Assembly (NCBI GenBank): GCA_022448725.1
Contig: JAKUTR010000019.1
Span: 1 to 40,603 of the forward strand
Source: SAR202 cluster bacterium
GTDB lineage: Bacteria; Chloroflexota; Dehalococcoidia; Lucifugimonadales; VXLM01
DNA length: 40,603 nucleotides
Direction: 5' to 3'
Shown here piece by piece: positions 24,285-32,434 of this stretch (positions within the stretch are counted from its first letter, which is position 1; each line of letters starts with the position of its first letter). The position numbers were made by a program, and so were the translations under genes. The notes beneath the pieces were generated by a model that did not search any database, had not been told where the DNA came from, and saw only the letters and a program-made list of their open reading frames with translations.

Positions 24285-24755
24285 TTGAGTCAGATACGAA
24301 ACCAAATTACCTCAGTCGGCCCTGACGAGACATGGGCGATTGGCAAGAGCCTTGGGATGCTTGCGCAGCCGGGAGATGTATTCCTACTCATTGGACAACT
24401 CGGGGCAGGTAAAACGAGGCTTACTCAGGGCATTCTTAATGGGCTTGGGAGTGAAAATATTGCTCGGAGCCCTACGTTCGTAATGGTTACCGAACATTTA
24501 AACGGGCGTCTCCCCCTTTACCATATGGATCTCTACCGTATTGGTTCCAGTGACGATCTTACAGAACTTGGATTGGATGAGTACCTTTACGGTGATGGGT
24601 TGAGTGTAGTTGAATGGCCAGATAGAGCTCCAGATGCATTTCCAAGAAATCATCTTGAAGTGCGTATTGAGGTTCTTTCTGGAAGTAAGAGACAGCTTAC
24701 GATCTCTGGATCCGATAAATACGAACATATTCTGGGTGAGATGTTTCGCTATTAG
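24285..24755 (+). CDS. tsaE: tRNA threonylcarbamoyladenosine biosynthesis ATPase TsaE
   Basis: A 156-residue ATPase that supports the TsaB-TsaD complex making t6A37 in ANN-reading tRNAs. Walker A is GQLGAGKT (37-44), followed by the TsaE-specific SPTFVMVTEH and the YHMDLYRI and VVEWPDRAPD segments. Length and order of motifs are normal. The start is TTG 24285; the ribosome site is weak. It is followed after 2 bases by tsaB, so the pair is translationally linked; tsaD is not in the window. Confidence 0.93.
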   Translation: MSQIRNQITSVGPDETWAIGKSLGMLAQPGDVFLLIGQLGAGKTRLTQGILNGLGSENIARSPTFVMVTEHLNGRLPLYHMDLYRIGSSDDLTELGLDEYLYGDGLSVVEWPDRAPDAFPRNHLEVRIEVLSGSKRQLTISGSDKYEHILGEMFRY

Positions 24756-24757
24756 TC

Positions 24758-25447
24758 ATGGAATTATGCATCGACAGTTCAACGCGATACGCTTCTGTAG
24801 GAGTTGCTCACGATAACGATGTAATCGCAGAAGTTTCTTGGCGTTCAGACCGGAATCATTCAGCCGAACTGGTACCCCGTATTCGGTCCATAATGAAAAA
24901 GGCTGACCTGTCTATAAAAGACATGGATGCGGTCTTCGTTGCGCAAGGCCCAGGTGGGTTTAGCGCTTTGCGAGTCGGGATATCCTTTGCTAAATCTTTG
25001 GCAATGGCTAGACAGATAAAGCTAATTGGAGTGGACACACTTCAGATAGAGGCGAAGCCACATATCGCATTTACGGGCCTAGTTTGTGCAGTTATTGGAG
25101 CTGGTCGGGGGCGTGTTTATGCTAGTCATTACACTAGAGGTACATTGCTGCAACAGGCAGAGGTCTTGACTCACGAAGAATTGGCACAAAAACTACCAGA
25201 GAGTACACTCGTCTGTGGTGAGGAGGCTTGCGAACTTTCTATTGTTTGGGACTCTCTTGGGGGGAAGGCTGTTACCTTTTGGGATACGGAAAAACCAACC
25301 CGTACTGTCAAATCTTTATCACAACTAGGTTACGAGAGACTTGCGCAGGGAGATACGGATGATTTAATGGTGTTACAGCCGACACTAATAGGCAGCACCC
25401 AATTTACTAAAGCAGAACAAAACCGGAAACGAAGGACTAATGCGTAA
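24758..25447 (+). CDS. tsaB: tRNA threonylcarbamoyladenosine biosynthesis protein TsaB
   Basis: A 229-residue ASKHA-fold protein that dimerises with TsaD for t6A synthesis. Its first strand is [16 protein letters not shown], followed by HSAELVPRI, the conserved [23 protein letters not shown] and a [15 protein letters not shown] segment. These are the classical TsaB landmarks. It starts 2 bases after the tsaE stop, and its TAA shares its last base with the ndk start (TAATG), so tsaE-tsaB-ndk form a tight operon. Confidence 0.93.
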   Translation: MELCIDSSTRYASVGVAHDNDVIAEVSWRSDRNHSAELVPRIRSIMKKADLSIKDMDAVFVAQGPGGFSALRVGISFAKSLAMARQIKLIGVDTLQIEAKPHIAFTGLVCAVIGAGRGRVYASHYTRGTLLQQAEVLTHEELAQKLPESTLVCGEEACELSIVWDSLGGKAVTFWDTEKPTRTVKSLSQLGYERLAQGDTDDLMVLQPTLIGSTQFTKAEQNRKRRTNA

Positions 25448-25902
25448 TGAATAGAACACTGATTCTTTTGAAACCTGATGCGGTGCAGCGAGGCTTGGTT
25501 GGAGAGTTGATCATGAGAATAGAGCGTAAAGGCCTGAAGCTAGCCGCAATGAAACTAATGTCTGTTACCGAAGATTTAGCGCAACAGCATTATGCCGAAC
25601 ACATTGGGAAACCCTTCTTCGACGGTCTCGTTGCATTTATAACCTCAAGTCCCGTTGTTGCTTTGGTTGTAGAGGGCGAGAATGCGGTTCTTACTATGCG
25701 TAACACTCTTATGGGGGCAACTAACCCACAGGAAGCAGCTACAGGTACTATACGTGGAGATTATGGGATGACGATCGGGATGAACTTGATCCACGGTTCA
25801 GATTCTGCAGAGTCTGCTGAACGTGAAATCGATATCTTTTTCTGCGCCGAGGAGATACTCAATTATCAAAGAGTTTTGGACTCTTGGATTATTGAATCCT
25901 GA
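25447..25902 (+). CDS. ndk: Nucleoside diphosphate kinase
   Basis: A 151-residue enzyme that transfers the gamma phosphate between NTPs and NDPs. It opens [18 protein letters not shown]; the nucleotide-binding region includes [10 protein letters not shown] and TIRGDYG, and the phosphohistidine is H116 in NLIHGSDS. A 1-base overlap with tsaB indicates coupling. Its last 14 bases overlap the 3' end of the convergent rsfS gene. Confidence 0.96.
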   Translation: MNRTLILLKPDAVQRGLVGELIMRIERKGLKLAAMKLMSVTEDLAQQHYAEHIGKPFFDGLVAFITSSPVVALVVEGENAVLTMRNTLMGATNPQEAATGTIRGDYGMTIGMNLIHGSDSAESAEREIDIFFCAEEILNYQRVLDSWIIES

Positions 25903-26236
25903 CGGTTTCTGTCGCTCCAGTCCAGGCATCCTCTAGCTGATAATACTCGCGTTCTTCAGGGCGGAAGATGTGCACGATCACGTCAATGAAGTCTAGTAGG
26001 ACCCAACCGCTGTCAGCTGTCCCTTCACGGTGATGTGGTCGGACGCCTTGTAGTTTGAGGGCTGCCTCGATCTGATCTACAAGTGTGTTGATCTGTCGGG
26101 AGGAATCAGCGTTCATCAGGACGAAATAATCTGCGAAGTCACAGATACCCTGAAGGTCTAACATCAGTATGTCTGACGCTTGATTATCGTCAGCGGTATC
26201 TACGGCTATACGAGCTCTATCTGTAGGGTCGAGGAT
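25889..26236 (-). CDS. rsfS: Ribosomal silencing factor RsfS, apparently starting at AUC
   Basis: RsfS binds uL14 and blocks 50S-30S joining in starved cells. The family core is clear: [62 protein letters not shown]. The only in-frame ATG (26164) would remove the first family helix. The frame stays open upstream to a TAA near 26268 and encodes [16 protein letters not shown], which fits that helix. No ATG, GTG or TTG exists there. An AUC at 26236-26234 lies exactly 8 bases after AGGAG and gives a 115-residue protein, normal for RsfS. I therefore take AUC as the start (inference). Its tail overlaps the convergent ndk by 14 bases. Confidence 0.85.
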   Translation of the reverse strand: MLDPTDRARIAVDTADDNQASDILMLDLQGICDFADYFVLMNADSSRQINTLVDQIEAALKLQGVRPHHREGTADSGWVLLDFIDVIVHIFRPEEREYYQLEDAWTGATETVRIQ

Positions 26237-26359
26237 AGGGTTTTCTCCTGAAGACCGGCATTATAGATATCAGCTTAGTTGGCAGTCAATACTCCGTCTA
26301 GGAGTGTGTACTAGTTTTGAGATGATAGGATACCGGTAAATCACTTAGGGAGTTTTAGT

Positions 26360-27940
26360 ATGCGACGACCTAGACTGATCTATTACAACGATGCTCACCA
26401 TTTCCATGCTAAGCGCATAGATCCCATGCTAACGATGAATAAACTGAGGCAACCTGTCGACGAAGTTTTGAGTACTGGTGTCGATTTGCTAATCCTTGGT
26501 TTGGGTTATGGAGATGTTTACTTTCATCAAAGCAATGTCGGACGTGTAGTCGGCGAGGAAAAGGACACATGGGAGAATTATATTGACTGGCGCATTATGC
26601 GCATGGTTGAAGACTCCGCTGGAATGGGAACTGATCAAGTTCGAGAAAATATCAGATACGCTCGTGAGATGGGGATGCCCCTGTTTCCTAGTCTAAAGAT
26701 GCAAGACACAGCTCGACAGGGTGATGAACGCTGTGGATGGCTAAAATGGAAATATGGTAAGGATGTGTGCTTTGGGGGAGATGATAGCGACCGGAACACG
26801 TGGGCGTACGATTTTACAAATAGGCTGGTACAACAGGACAAACTTGCAATGGTCCGGGAGATGCTTGAAGACTATGAGGCGGATGGTATTGAGTTGGATT
26901 TCATGTTCTACCCCGTCTATTTTAGGCCAGGCGAAGTAGAGACCAACGTTGCAACGATGAACGATTACGTTAATGAAATTCGTAATCTCGCGAATCAGAT
27001 AGGCCGGGCACAGGGACGGGAGATACCGATTGCAGCACGAGTAGCACATCGGCGTGACGACAATCTCAAGCTTGGCCTGGATGTCGAGACTTGGTTAGAC
27101 GAAGGTAGTATCGATTTAGTTATAGGGCAAGTCTCTGAATTCCTGTTGGATACAGGACTACCAGATGTGGATTGGCTGGCTGCTAAAGCTAACCAATGCG
27201 GAGCCGCCGCCTACATTCGTTCCCCACGCTATGTTTATGACGAGCGTAGTGTCAACCCAGATATCGAGATGTACCGTGCCTTGTTGCAGAACTTACATCT
27301 CAAAGGTTTTGCTGGTCTATATTTTGGTTACTTGGGCTGGCCTTTTGATGACTATGAATACAAAATGCTGCGCGAGTTAGCTAATCCACAGTCGATACAT
27401 CGGCGAAACAAGCGCTATATTCTTCAACCCAAAGAACTGCCATCTGGATCCAATGAAACTCCCCAGTTGCGGGAGTTACCAATACCCATCATCGCGGGAG
27501 AAACAACGTCGGTGTCTATAGATGTAGCTGACGATATTGAGAATGCCATTACAGAAAAAGAAGCACGAAATGCAATACTAACCCTACGGTTTGAGTTCTT
27601 CTGTATCGAGGATGAGATAGAGTTTTGGTTTAATGATGTGCAACTACCTAGAGAAGATGCGGAAGTAACAGACGAACGTGCAATGCATATGCCTAAACTG
27701 CCAGGTTGGTTTGGTGGTGAGATAGCCGGACCGCCTTCTAGTTCTATGCATTGGTTTAGGTGGTCTGTCGATCCGGCTTTGGTAAGGCATGGAGAAAATG
27801 TGATCAGTATAGAAGCGAAGAAATTCGAGCCAACAGCGGGTTTTGCTCGGAAGCTTAATGGTGTTGAGTTACGAACGCGCTATAAGGAGTTCGAGCGACC
27901 GCAAGGATTTGATATGCCGCGGATCCAATCAAGAAGCTAG
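26360..27940 (+). CDS. Glycosidase-like (GHL10/DUF187-type) barrel protein, second orphan copy
   Basis: A 526-residue protein without signal peptide. It opens RPRLIYYNDAHHFH; the probable TIM barrel carries LLILGLGYGDVYFH, MPLFPSLKM, the acidic strand end DGIELDFMFYP (175-185), a PIAARVAH strand, LGLDVETW (238-245) and GFAGLYFGYLGWPF. From about residue 370 a beta-sandwich-like domain follows (LTLRFEFFCIEDEIEFWFNDVQLP). It shares the YND/FND opening, DG.ELDF and LGLDVETW with the 1031-2500 protein and ends in a similar accessory domain, so the two are paralogues. Glycan hydrolysis is plausible but unproven. The ATG start at 26360 has GGGAG 7 bases upstream. A strong hairpin lies about 47 bases after the stop. 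Confidence 0.7.
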   Translation: MRRPRLIYYNDAHHFHAKRIDPMLTMNKLRQPVDEVLSTGVDLLILGLGYGDVYFHQSNVGRVVGEEKDTWENYIDWRIMRMVEDSAGMGTDQVRENIRYAREMGMPLFPSLKMQDTARQGDERCGWLKWKYGKDVCFGGDDSDRNTWAYDFTNRLVQQDKLAMVREMLEDYEADGIELDFMFYPVYFRPGEVETNVATMNDYVNEIRNLANQIGRAQGREIPIAARVAHRRDDNLKLGLDVETWLDEGSIDLVIGQVSEFLLDTGLPDVDWLAAKANQCGAAAYIRSPRYVYDERSVNPDIEMYRALLQNLHLKGFAGLYFGYLGWPFDDYEYKMLRELANPQSIHRRNKRYILQPKELPSGSNETPQLRELPIPIIAGETTSVSIDVADDIENAITEKEARNAILTLRFEFFCIEDEIEFWFNDVQLPREDAEVTDERAMHMPKLPGWFGGEIAGPPSSSMHWFRWSVDPALVRHGENVISIEAKKFEPTAGFARKLNGVELRTRYKEFERPQGFDMPRIQSRS

Positions 27941-27987
27941 CGGGACATTATTGGACTCTTGGCCTCAGTGATAGCACTGATGGGGCG

Positions 27988-28029
27988 ATTTGAAACGCCC
28001 GCGCACCCGAATCCGCGGGCGTTTCAAAT
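27988..28029. terminator. 16-bp perfect hairpin between barrel gene and tRNA-Glu
   Basis: ATTTGAAACGCCCGCG (27988-28003) and CGCGGGCGTTTCAAAT (28014-28029) are exact complements around a 10-base loop. It lies just beyond the 3' ends of the plus-strand barrel gene and the minus-strand tRNA-Glu, as expected for a bidirectional terminator. Its arms end in AAAT/ATTT rather than a long T-run. Confidence 0.7.
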
Positions 28030-28033
28030 TTGG

Positions 28034-28110
28034 TGGTAGCGCATACGGGATTCGAACCCGTGATCTCCGCCTTGAGAGGGCGGTGTCCTTGGCCGCTAGA
28101 CGAATGCGCC
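28034..28110 (-). tRNA. tRNA-Glu (anticodon CTC)
   Basis: Acceptor GGCGCAT pairs with ATGCGCT, with a G-T pair at the end. The anticodon stem CCGCC/GGCGG closes the loop CTCTCAA, giving anticodon CTC, which reads GAG. The T-arm is CGGGTTCGAATCCCG. The discriminator is A, followed by encoded CCA (28036-28034). It is downstream of tRNA-Gln with only a few bases between. Confidence 0.96.
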
Positions 28111-28113
28111 TTA

Positions 28114-28187
28114 TGGCTGGGGATAGAGGATTCGAACCTCTGCTTACAGATCCAGAATCTGTCGTCCTACCACTAGACGAATCCCCA
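28114..28187 (-). tRNA. tRNA-Gln (anticodon CTG)
   Basis: Acceptor TGGGGAT pairs with ATCCCCA, which gives the U1-A72 pair typical of tRNA-Gln. The anticodon stem ACAGA/TCTGT closes the loop TTCTGGA, giving anticodon CTG, which reads CAG. The discriminator is G, and CCA is encoded (28116-28114). It is the first gene of the tRNA-Gln/tRNA-Glu pair. Confidence 0.96.
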
Positions 28188-28198
28188 GAATGCAGTCG

Positions 28199-28228
28199 AT
28201 ATTATCACGCTTTCAGAATCTGAGGCAA
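28199..28228 (-). promoter_or_regulatory. Sigma70-type promoter for the tRNA-Gln/tRNA-Glu pair
   Basis: On the minus strand TTGCCT (28228-28223), an 18-base spacer, and TAATAT (28204-28199), ending 12 bases before tRNA-Gln. It has the same layout as the promoter ahead of tRNA-His. Confidence 0.6.
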
Positions 28229-28264
28229 GCTTCTGATGGTCTCTCAAGAGCACTACGACGCGGC

Positions 28265-28744
28265 TCACGCCGATTCGTTATTCAATGATCGGCAGAGATT
28301 TGCCATCTCAATTGCGGTTACCGCAGCGCCGTGTCCGTGGTTGCCACTTTTACCACCGGCACGATCGAGGGCTTGTTGAGCATTCTCGGTGGTAAGAATT
28401 CCGAAGACTGTCGGTTTACCAGTGGAAAGTCCAACCTCTCTGACGCCTTCTGCGGTTGCTCGGGCGATGTGTTCATAGTGATCAGTCTCGCCTCGAATTA
28501 CTGCTCCAAGACAGATGACCACGTCCACATCTGATGATTCAGACAGTTTTTTCGCCGCAAAACTCACCTCGAAAGATCCTGGAACCGAAACGACAGTAAT
28601 ATTGGTTTCTGTTACACCATGTTGTGCAAGGGCAGCTTTGGCACCTTCCAGCAGTTGGGAAGTTACAAACTCGTTGTACCGAGCAACTACGATCCCGACA
28701 CGAAGGTCTGCCCCGTCAAGACTGCCTCGAATCTCAGTTGCCAA
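28265..28744 (-). CDS. ribH: 6,7-dimethyl-8-ribityllumazine synthase
   Basis: Condenses 3,4-dihydroxy-2-butanone 4-phosphate with the ribitylaminopyrimidine, the penultimate riboflavin step. At 159 residues it has normal length. It shows GIVVARYNEFVTSQLLEGA, the phosphate-binding VPGSFEVSFAAKKL, the active-site histidine region CLGAVIRGETDHYEHIA, and GKPTVFGILTTENAQQALDRAGG. Its first 11 bases overlap the end of ribBA, so it is the last gene of ribD-ribE-ribBA-ribH. Confidence 0.96.
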   Translation of the reverse strand: MATEIRGSLDGADLRVGIVVARYNEFVTSQLLEGAKAALAQHGVTETNITVVSVPGSFEVSFAAKKLSESSDVDVVICLGAVIRGETDHYEHIARATAEGVREVGLSTGKPTVFGILTTENAQQALDRAGGKSGNHGHGAAVTAIEMANLCRSLNNESA

Positions 28745-30002
28745 GGCCGCTCTCCACGGCTTTATCTATAGATTGTCCGCCGCTTCCATTTACGTTGGTG
28801 TCGGATTCGTCAAACAAGTGCCCTAGTTTGGTTCTCTTGGTCTCGAGATAACGGGTGTTTTCCTCGTTAGGATTCGTTTTAATCGGTAAGCGTCCTACGA
28901 TCTCCAATCCAAATCCCTCAAGTCCGCTTACCTTTCTCGGGTTGTTAGTCAAGATTTGCATTTTGCGAACACCAAGGTCGGCTAGTATTTGAGCACCTAC
29001 TCCGTAGTGTCTGATGTCAGGGGCGAACCCTAGGTGCACGTTTGCATCGACTGTGTCATAGCCTAAATCCTGCAGATAGTAAGATTTGATCTTGTTATGG
29101 ATGCCGATGCCACGGCCTTCCTGTCTCATGTATACAAAAACACCCTTGCCCTCGTGTTCTATCGCTTGGAGAGCCAAATCGACCTGCTCGCCACAGTCAC
29201 ACCGGAGACTTCCAAATACGTCTCCAGTAAGACATTCGCTATGTACCCGTACTAGAGTTGGACTTTCGGGACCGATATCTCCAAGGATCAGTGCAACGTG
29301 TTCAGCTTTATCCACTATACTTCGATAGGATATGACGGTATATTCACCGTTTTCCGTAGGTAATCGTGCCTCCGCCACTCGCTCAATCAGTTTCTCATGG
29401 CTGCGACGATAAGAGATAATACTTGCTATGCTGACGATTCCGATATTGTGCTCATCCGAAAACGCCAAGAGATCGGGCATCCGGGCCATCTCTCCTCCAT
29501 CGCGGACGACCTCACAAAGCACTCCAGCCGGGTGCAGACCCGCCATTCGCGATAAATCGACAGCGGCTTCCGTGTGACCTGCTCTTGCCAGCACACCGCC
29601 TTCGGCGTAACGGAGAGGGAAAATGTGGCCTGGTCGACCTAAGTCGTCAGGTCGGGTTGATGGTTCTATTAGTGCTTTCACGGTAGTGGATCGGTCGTGT
29701 GATGAGACGCCAGTCGTGGTTCCATTGAGAGCATCCACAGATACAGTAAAGGCTGTACCAAGACGTGCAGTGTTGTCTTGTACCATCATCGGTAGGTGTA
29801 GTTCTTCAAGCCGATCTGCCGTAAGCGGCACACATACGATTCCACTAGTATGTTTAACGATGAAGCTCATAGCTTCAGGAGTAATCTTCTCTGCTGCCAT
29901 CACAAGGTCGCCCTCGTTTTCTCGGCCAGCATCGTCTACCACAATGATCATTTTGCCATCGTGGATATCCTTAATCGCCTGATCTACCGCTATCTCCCCC
30001 AC
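28734..30002 (-). CDS. ribBA: Bifunctional DHBP synthase / GTP cyclohydrolase II
   Basis: A 422-residue fusion. Residues about 1-205 are 3,4-dihydroxy-2-butanone 4-phosphate synthase (DDAGRENEGDLVMAAE, ...HDRSTTVKALI, RAGHTEAAVDLSRMAG). Residues about 206-395 are GTP cyclohydrolase II, with zinc cysteines in SECLTGDVFGSLRCDCGEQ and RQEGRGIGIHNK. Both active sites look intact, so it supplies both precursors of lumazine. A C-terminal tail of about 25 residues is Ser/Asn/Gly-rich. It begins 1 base after ribE and overlaps ribH by 11 bases. Confidence 0.96.
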   Translation of the reverse strand: MGEIAVDQAIKDIHDGKMIIVVDDAGRENEGDLVMAAEKITPEAMSFIVKHTSGIVCVPLTADRLEELHLPMMVQDNTARLGTAFTVSVDALNGTTTGVSSHDRSTTVKALIEPSTRPDDLGRPGHIFPLRYAEGGVLARAGHTEAAVDLSRMAGLHPAGVLCEVVRDGGEMARMPDLLAFSDEHNIGIVSIASIISYRRSHEKLIERVAEARLPTENGEYTVISYRSIVDKAEHVALILGDIGPESPTLVRVHSECLTGDVFGSLRCDCGEQVDLALQAIEHEGKGVFVYMRQEGRGIGIHNKIKSYYLQDLGYDTVDANVHLGFAPDIRHYGVGAQILADLGVRKMQILTNNPRKVSGLEGFGLEIVGRLPIKTNPNEENTRYLETKRTKLGHLFDESDTNVNGSGGQSIDKAVESGLGN

Positions 30003-30003
30003 G

Positions 30004-30594
30004 TTACCTCTCAGTATCTATTGGTTTGTGGAGTCGCTCGACATACTTGGACAGGATATCAACCTCAAGGTTGACTCTATCATTAGGTTTTCGTGTTTGG
30101 AATACCGTGTTTTTACGAGTGTGTGGAACCAACGTGAAAGCCAGCCTCGTACTGTCACAGTTTACAACTGTAAGGCTGACTCCGTCCACAGTAATGAAAC
30201 CCTTCGGAACGATATAGCGCATCAAATCGCCGGTAACAGTTATTCGTACCATGGATGCGTCCCCATCGGGTTCAATAGACTCAACTGTCCCCGTGCCGTC
30301 TACGTGTCCCTGAACAATGTGTCCACCGAACCTTCCGTCAGCTGGTAGAGGGCGTTCAAGATTAACCAAGTCGTCGGTTTTTAAATCGCCTAGGTTGCTG
30401 CGGCGTATCGTCTCGGGGACCACGTCGACGGAAAACGACGATTTGGATACAGAAGTTACCGTCAGGCATACACCACTTACACATATGCTAGCGCCAAGCG
30501 CCATATCTTCAGTGACTTTCTTGGCAGTAACCTGTAATTTCCCGCCGGCTGCTAACTTAACCTGGCCGACTTCCTCAACTATACCTGTGAACAA
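30004..30594 (-). CDS. ribE: Riboflavin synthase, alpha subunit
   Basis: Dismutates two lumazines into riboflavin and the pyrimidine. The 196-residue protein has the expected two lumazine-binding repeats: MFTGIVEEVGQV ... GASICVSGVCLTV in the first half, and GGHIVQGHVDGTGTV ... FITVDGVSLTVVN in the second. The catalytic N-terminal MFTGI is intact. It lies 9 bases after ribD and 1 base before ribBA. Confidence 0.96.
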   Translation of the reverse strand: MFTGIVEEVGQVKLAAGGKLQVTAKKVTEDMALGASICVSGVCLTVTSVSKSSFSVDVVPETIRRSNLGDLKTDDLVNLERPLPADGRFGGHIVQGHVDGTGTVESIEPDGDASMVRITVTGDLMRYIVPKGFITVDGVSLTVVNCDSTRLAFTLVPHTRKNTVFQTRKPNDRVNLEVDILSKYVERLHKPIDTER

Positions 30595-30603
30595 TCATTC
30601 TCC

Positions 30604-31644
30604 TTAGCAATAACCAATAATTGCGATATCCCGACCCAGGTTTTTCCGTTTTACGTTCTGGAGGCTTAATGCTTCCCTCATTGTTCCAGCCCCTAGGCCA
30701 GCTACTGCCGTGACTGCTTCTGACCCTCCGATGATGGTTGGGGCAATTATTGCCACTACCTTGTCTATCAAACCTTGGTCGAATAACGAGCCTAGTAAGG
30801 ATCCTCCACCTTCTACTAAAATGCTGGCAACATCCCGTTCGGCCGCAAGATACTGTAATAAAGCGGGTAGGTCGACTTTAGTACGAGAATTGGCAGCAGC
30901 GTTTTTCTCAGTGGAGGAGGCTATATATGTTTCTCCGGGCTCACTCCACATCTTTGCATTTGGGGGTGTCCTTTGCTTACTATCAACGATTACTCTTAGC
31001 GGCTGTATGCTACTTGGATGGCCATGTTCATCCCGAGCTGTTAGCTTCGGGTCGTCTGCGATAACAGTACCAACACCTACCATCACGGCGTCTGAGATAC
31101 TTCTAAGTTGATGAGCATACCAACGGGCCTTATCACCAGTCACCCATTTCGAATCCCCGGTTCGAGTTGCTATCTTGCCATCCATGCTCATAGCAAACTT
31201 TGCTGTGACAAATGGCGAACCGGTTCTCACGAATTTCAACCATGCCTCGAGCTGACGTTCTACTCTGCCAGTCTCATCTCCCATGTTGGTACCGATGCCA
31301 GAATCTGATAATCGAGCCATACCCCCACCGATGACCGAAGTATTGGGATCCGGGATTGATACTACAACCTCACGAATTCCTGAAGTGATGATTGCCTCGG
31401 TGCAAGGTGGAGTCTTGCCGTAATGGTTACACGGTTCAAGAGTAACGTACATTGTGGCGTCTTCTGCCCTGCGGCCCGCTTGCTTTAGGGCGATGATCTC
31501 AGCATGGCTTCCACCTGCTGGTTGGGTGAAGCCCTCACCTACGATATCACCTTCCTTAACCACAACGGCACCCACAGCAGGATTAGGACTGGTTGAGCCC
31601 AGTGCCAGATTCGCTAGGGAGATGGCCCGGCGCATATATGTCAT
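30604..31644 (-). CDS. ribD: Bifunctional riboflavin deaminase-reductase
   Basis: A 346-residue fusion of diaminohydroxyphosphoribosylaminopyrimidine deaminase (about 1-140) and uracil reductase (about 145-346). The zinc site of the deaminase is H47-A-E49 with C72 and C81 (LEPCNHYGKTPPC). The reductase shows FAMSMDGKIAT, the NADP-site LVEGGGSLLGSLFDQGLID region and the late GLGAGT. It lies 5 bases after dcd, so dcd and the four rib genes share a transcript. No FMN riboswitch was recognised upstream. Confidence 0.95.
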   Translation of the reverse strand: MTYMRRAISLANLALGSTSPNPAVGAVVVKEGDIVGEGFTQPAGGSHAEIIALKQAGRRAEDATMYVTLEPCNHYGKTPPCTEAIITSGIREVVVSIPDPNTSVIGGGMARLSDSGIGTNMGDETGRVERQLEAWLKFVRTGSPFVTAKFAMSMDGKIATRTGDSKWVTGDKARWYAHQLRSISDAVMVGVGTVIADDPKLTARDEHGHPSSIQPLRVIVDSKQRTPPNAKMWSEPGETYIASSTEKNAAANSRTKVDLPALLQYLAAERDVASILVEGGGSLLGSLFDQGLIDKVVAIIAPTIIGGSEAVTAVAGLGAGTMREALSLQNVKRKNLGRDIAIIGYC

Positions 31645-31649
31645 TGGGG

Positions 31650-32225
31650 TTAGCCTGAGTTACTGTCAAAGTCACGGTACATTTGACTAGGGGTGGGCTC
31701 GACTTGCCCTTGGTATTTACTACCGAGTTCAGGTGAGCCATACAGCCGTTCAGCGGGAGATGTGAGACGGAGGAAGGATATCTGACCAATTTTCATGCCG
31801 TGGTAAAGAGTAATTGGCAAGTTCGATACGTTACTTAACTCAAGAGTCAAGCGCCCTTTCCAACCAGGATCTACATACCCAGCTGTGGAGTGGATAAGTA
31901 GCCCAATCCTTCCCAAGGAACTCTTACCCTCAATCCGAGCAACTAGATCATCTGGAACTTCAATATTTTCCAACGTGCTTCCAAGCACGAACTCACGCGG
32001 GTGAAGAATAAAAGGTTCGTCGTAGGTAGTCTTAACCATTTCAGTCAGGTCACTCATGTCCTTGCGGATATCAATATAGGGACGCATCGAGTTTCGAAAG
32101 ACGAGGATCTGATCGCTAAGGTGAACGTCTACACTAGCAGGCTGAATACACCCTTCACCCAAAGGGTCCACGACAATACGTCCCTTATCTATCTCTTCTC
32201 TGATTGTGCGATCACTTAGAACCAA
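31650..32225 (-). CDS. dcd: dCTP deaminase
   Basis: Converts dCTP to dUTP (or dUMP in the bifunctional type) in thymidylate supply. The dUTPase-fold signatures are present: IQPASVDVHLSD, FVLGSTLENIEVPDDLVARIEGKSSLGRIGL read as separate motifs (LGSTLE, IEGKSSLGR), then TAGYVDPGWKGRLTLEL and YHGMKIGQISF. I choose TTG 32225 as start (LVLSDRTIREE, 191 residues) because homology begins there and AGGGG lies 5 bases upstream; a longer frame to 32291 adds 22 unrelated residues and covers the promoter. It heads the riboflavin operon, an uncommon pairing. Confidence 0.93.
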   Translation of the reverse strand: MVLSDRTIREEIDKGRIVVDPLGEGCIQPASVDVHLSDQILVFRNSMRPYIDIRKDMSDLTEMVKTTYDEPFILHPREFVLGSTLENIEVPDDLVARIEGKSSLGRIGLLIHSTAGYVDPGWKGRLTLELSNVSNLPITLYHGMKIGQISFLRLTSPAERLYGSPELGSKYQGQVEPTPSQMYRDFDSNSG

Positions 32226-32261
32226 AAGAGCCCCTTGACTGCATCGTAAAGTTGACAACCG

Positions 32262-32291
32262 ATTGTAGCAGTCAGTTGAGTGAGCGGGCAA
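32262..32291 (-). promoter_or_regulatory. Promoter for the dcd-rib operon
   Basis: On the minus strand TTGCCC (32291-32286), an 18-base spacer, and TACAAT (32267-32262), 37 bases before the dcd TTG start. The short leader leaves no room for an FMN riboswitch. Confidence 0.5.
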
Positions 32292-32434
32292 TTGAATAAG
32301 AGCAGTAATGAGGTTGAATGGGCGAAGTTAATGTTGCTTCTATCTGTTGCGATACTGAAGTATTAGTGTCATTGTTGTTTTGACTGGATTCCAGTATGGC
32401 CCATGCTAAAATTTCACTGGAAAGGTCGTTAACC

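Noticed and set aside
27990-28223. 77-residue frame on the plus strand
   Set aside because: It covers tRNA-Glu and tRNA-Gln in antisense, plus the terminator hairpin; it is a known type of false gene.
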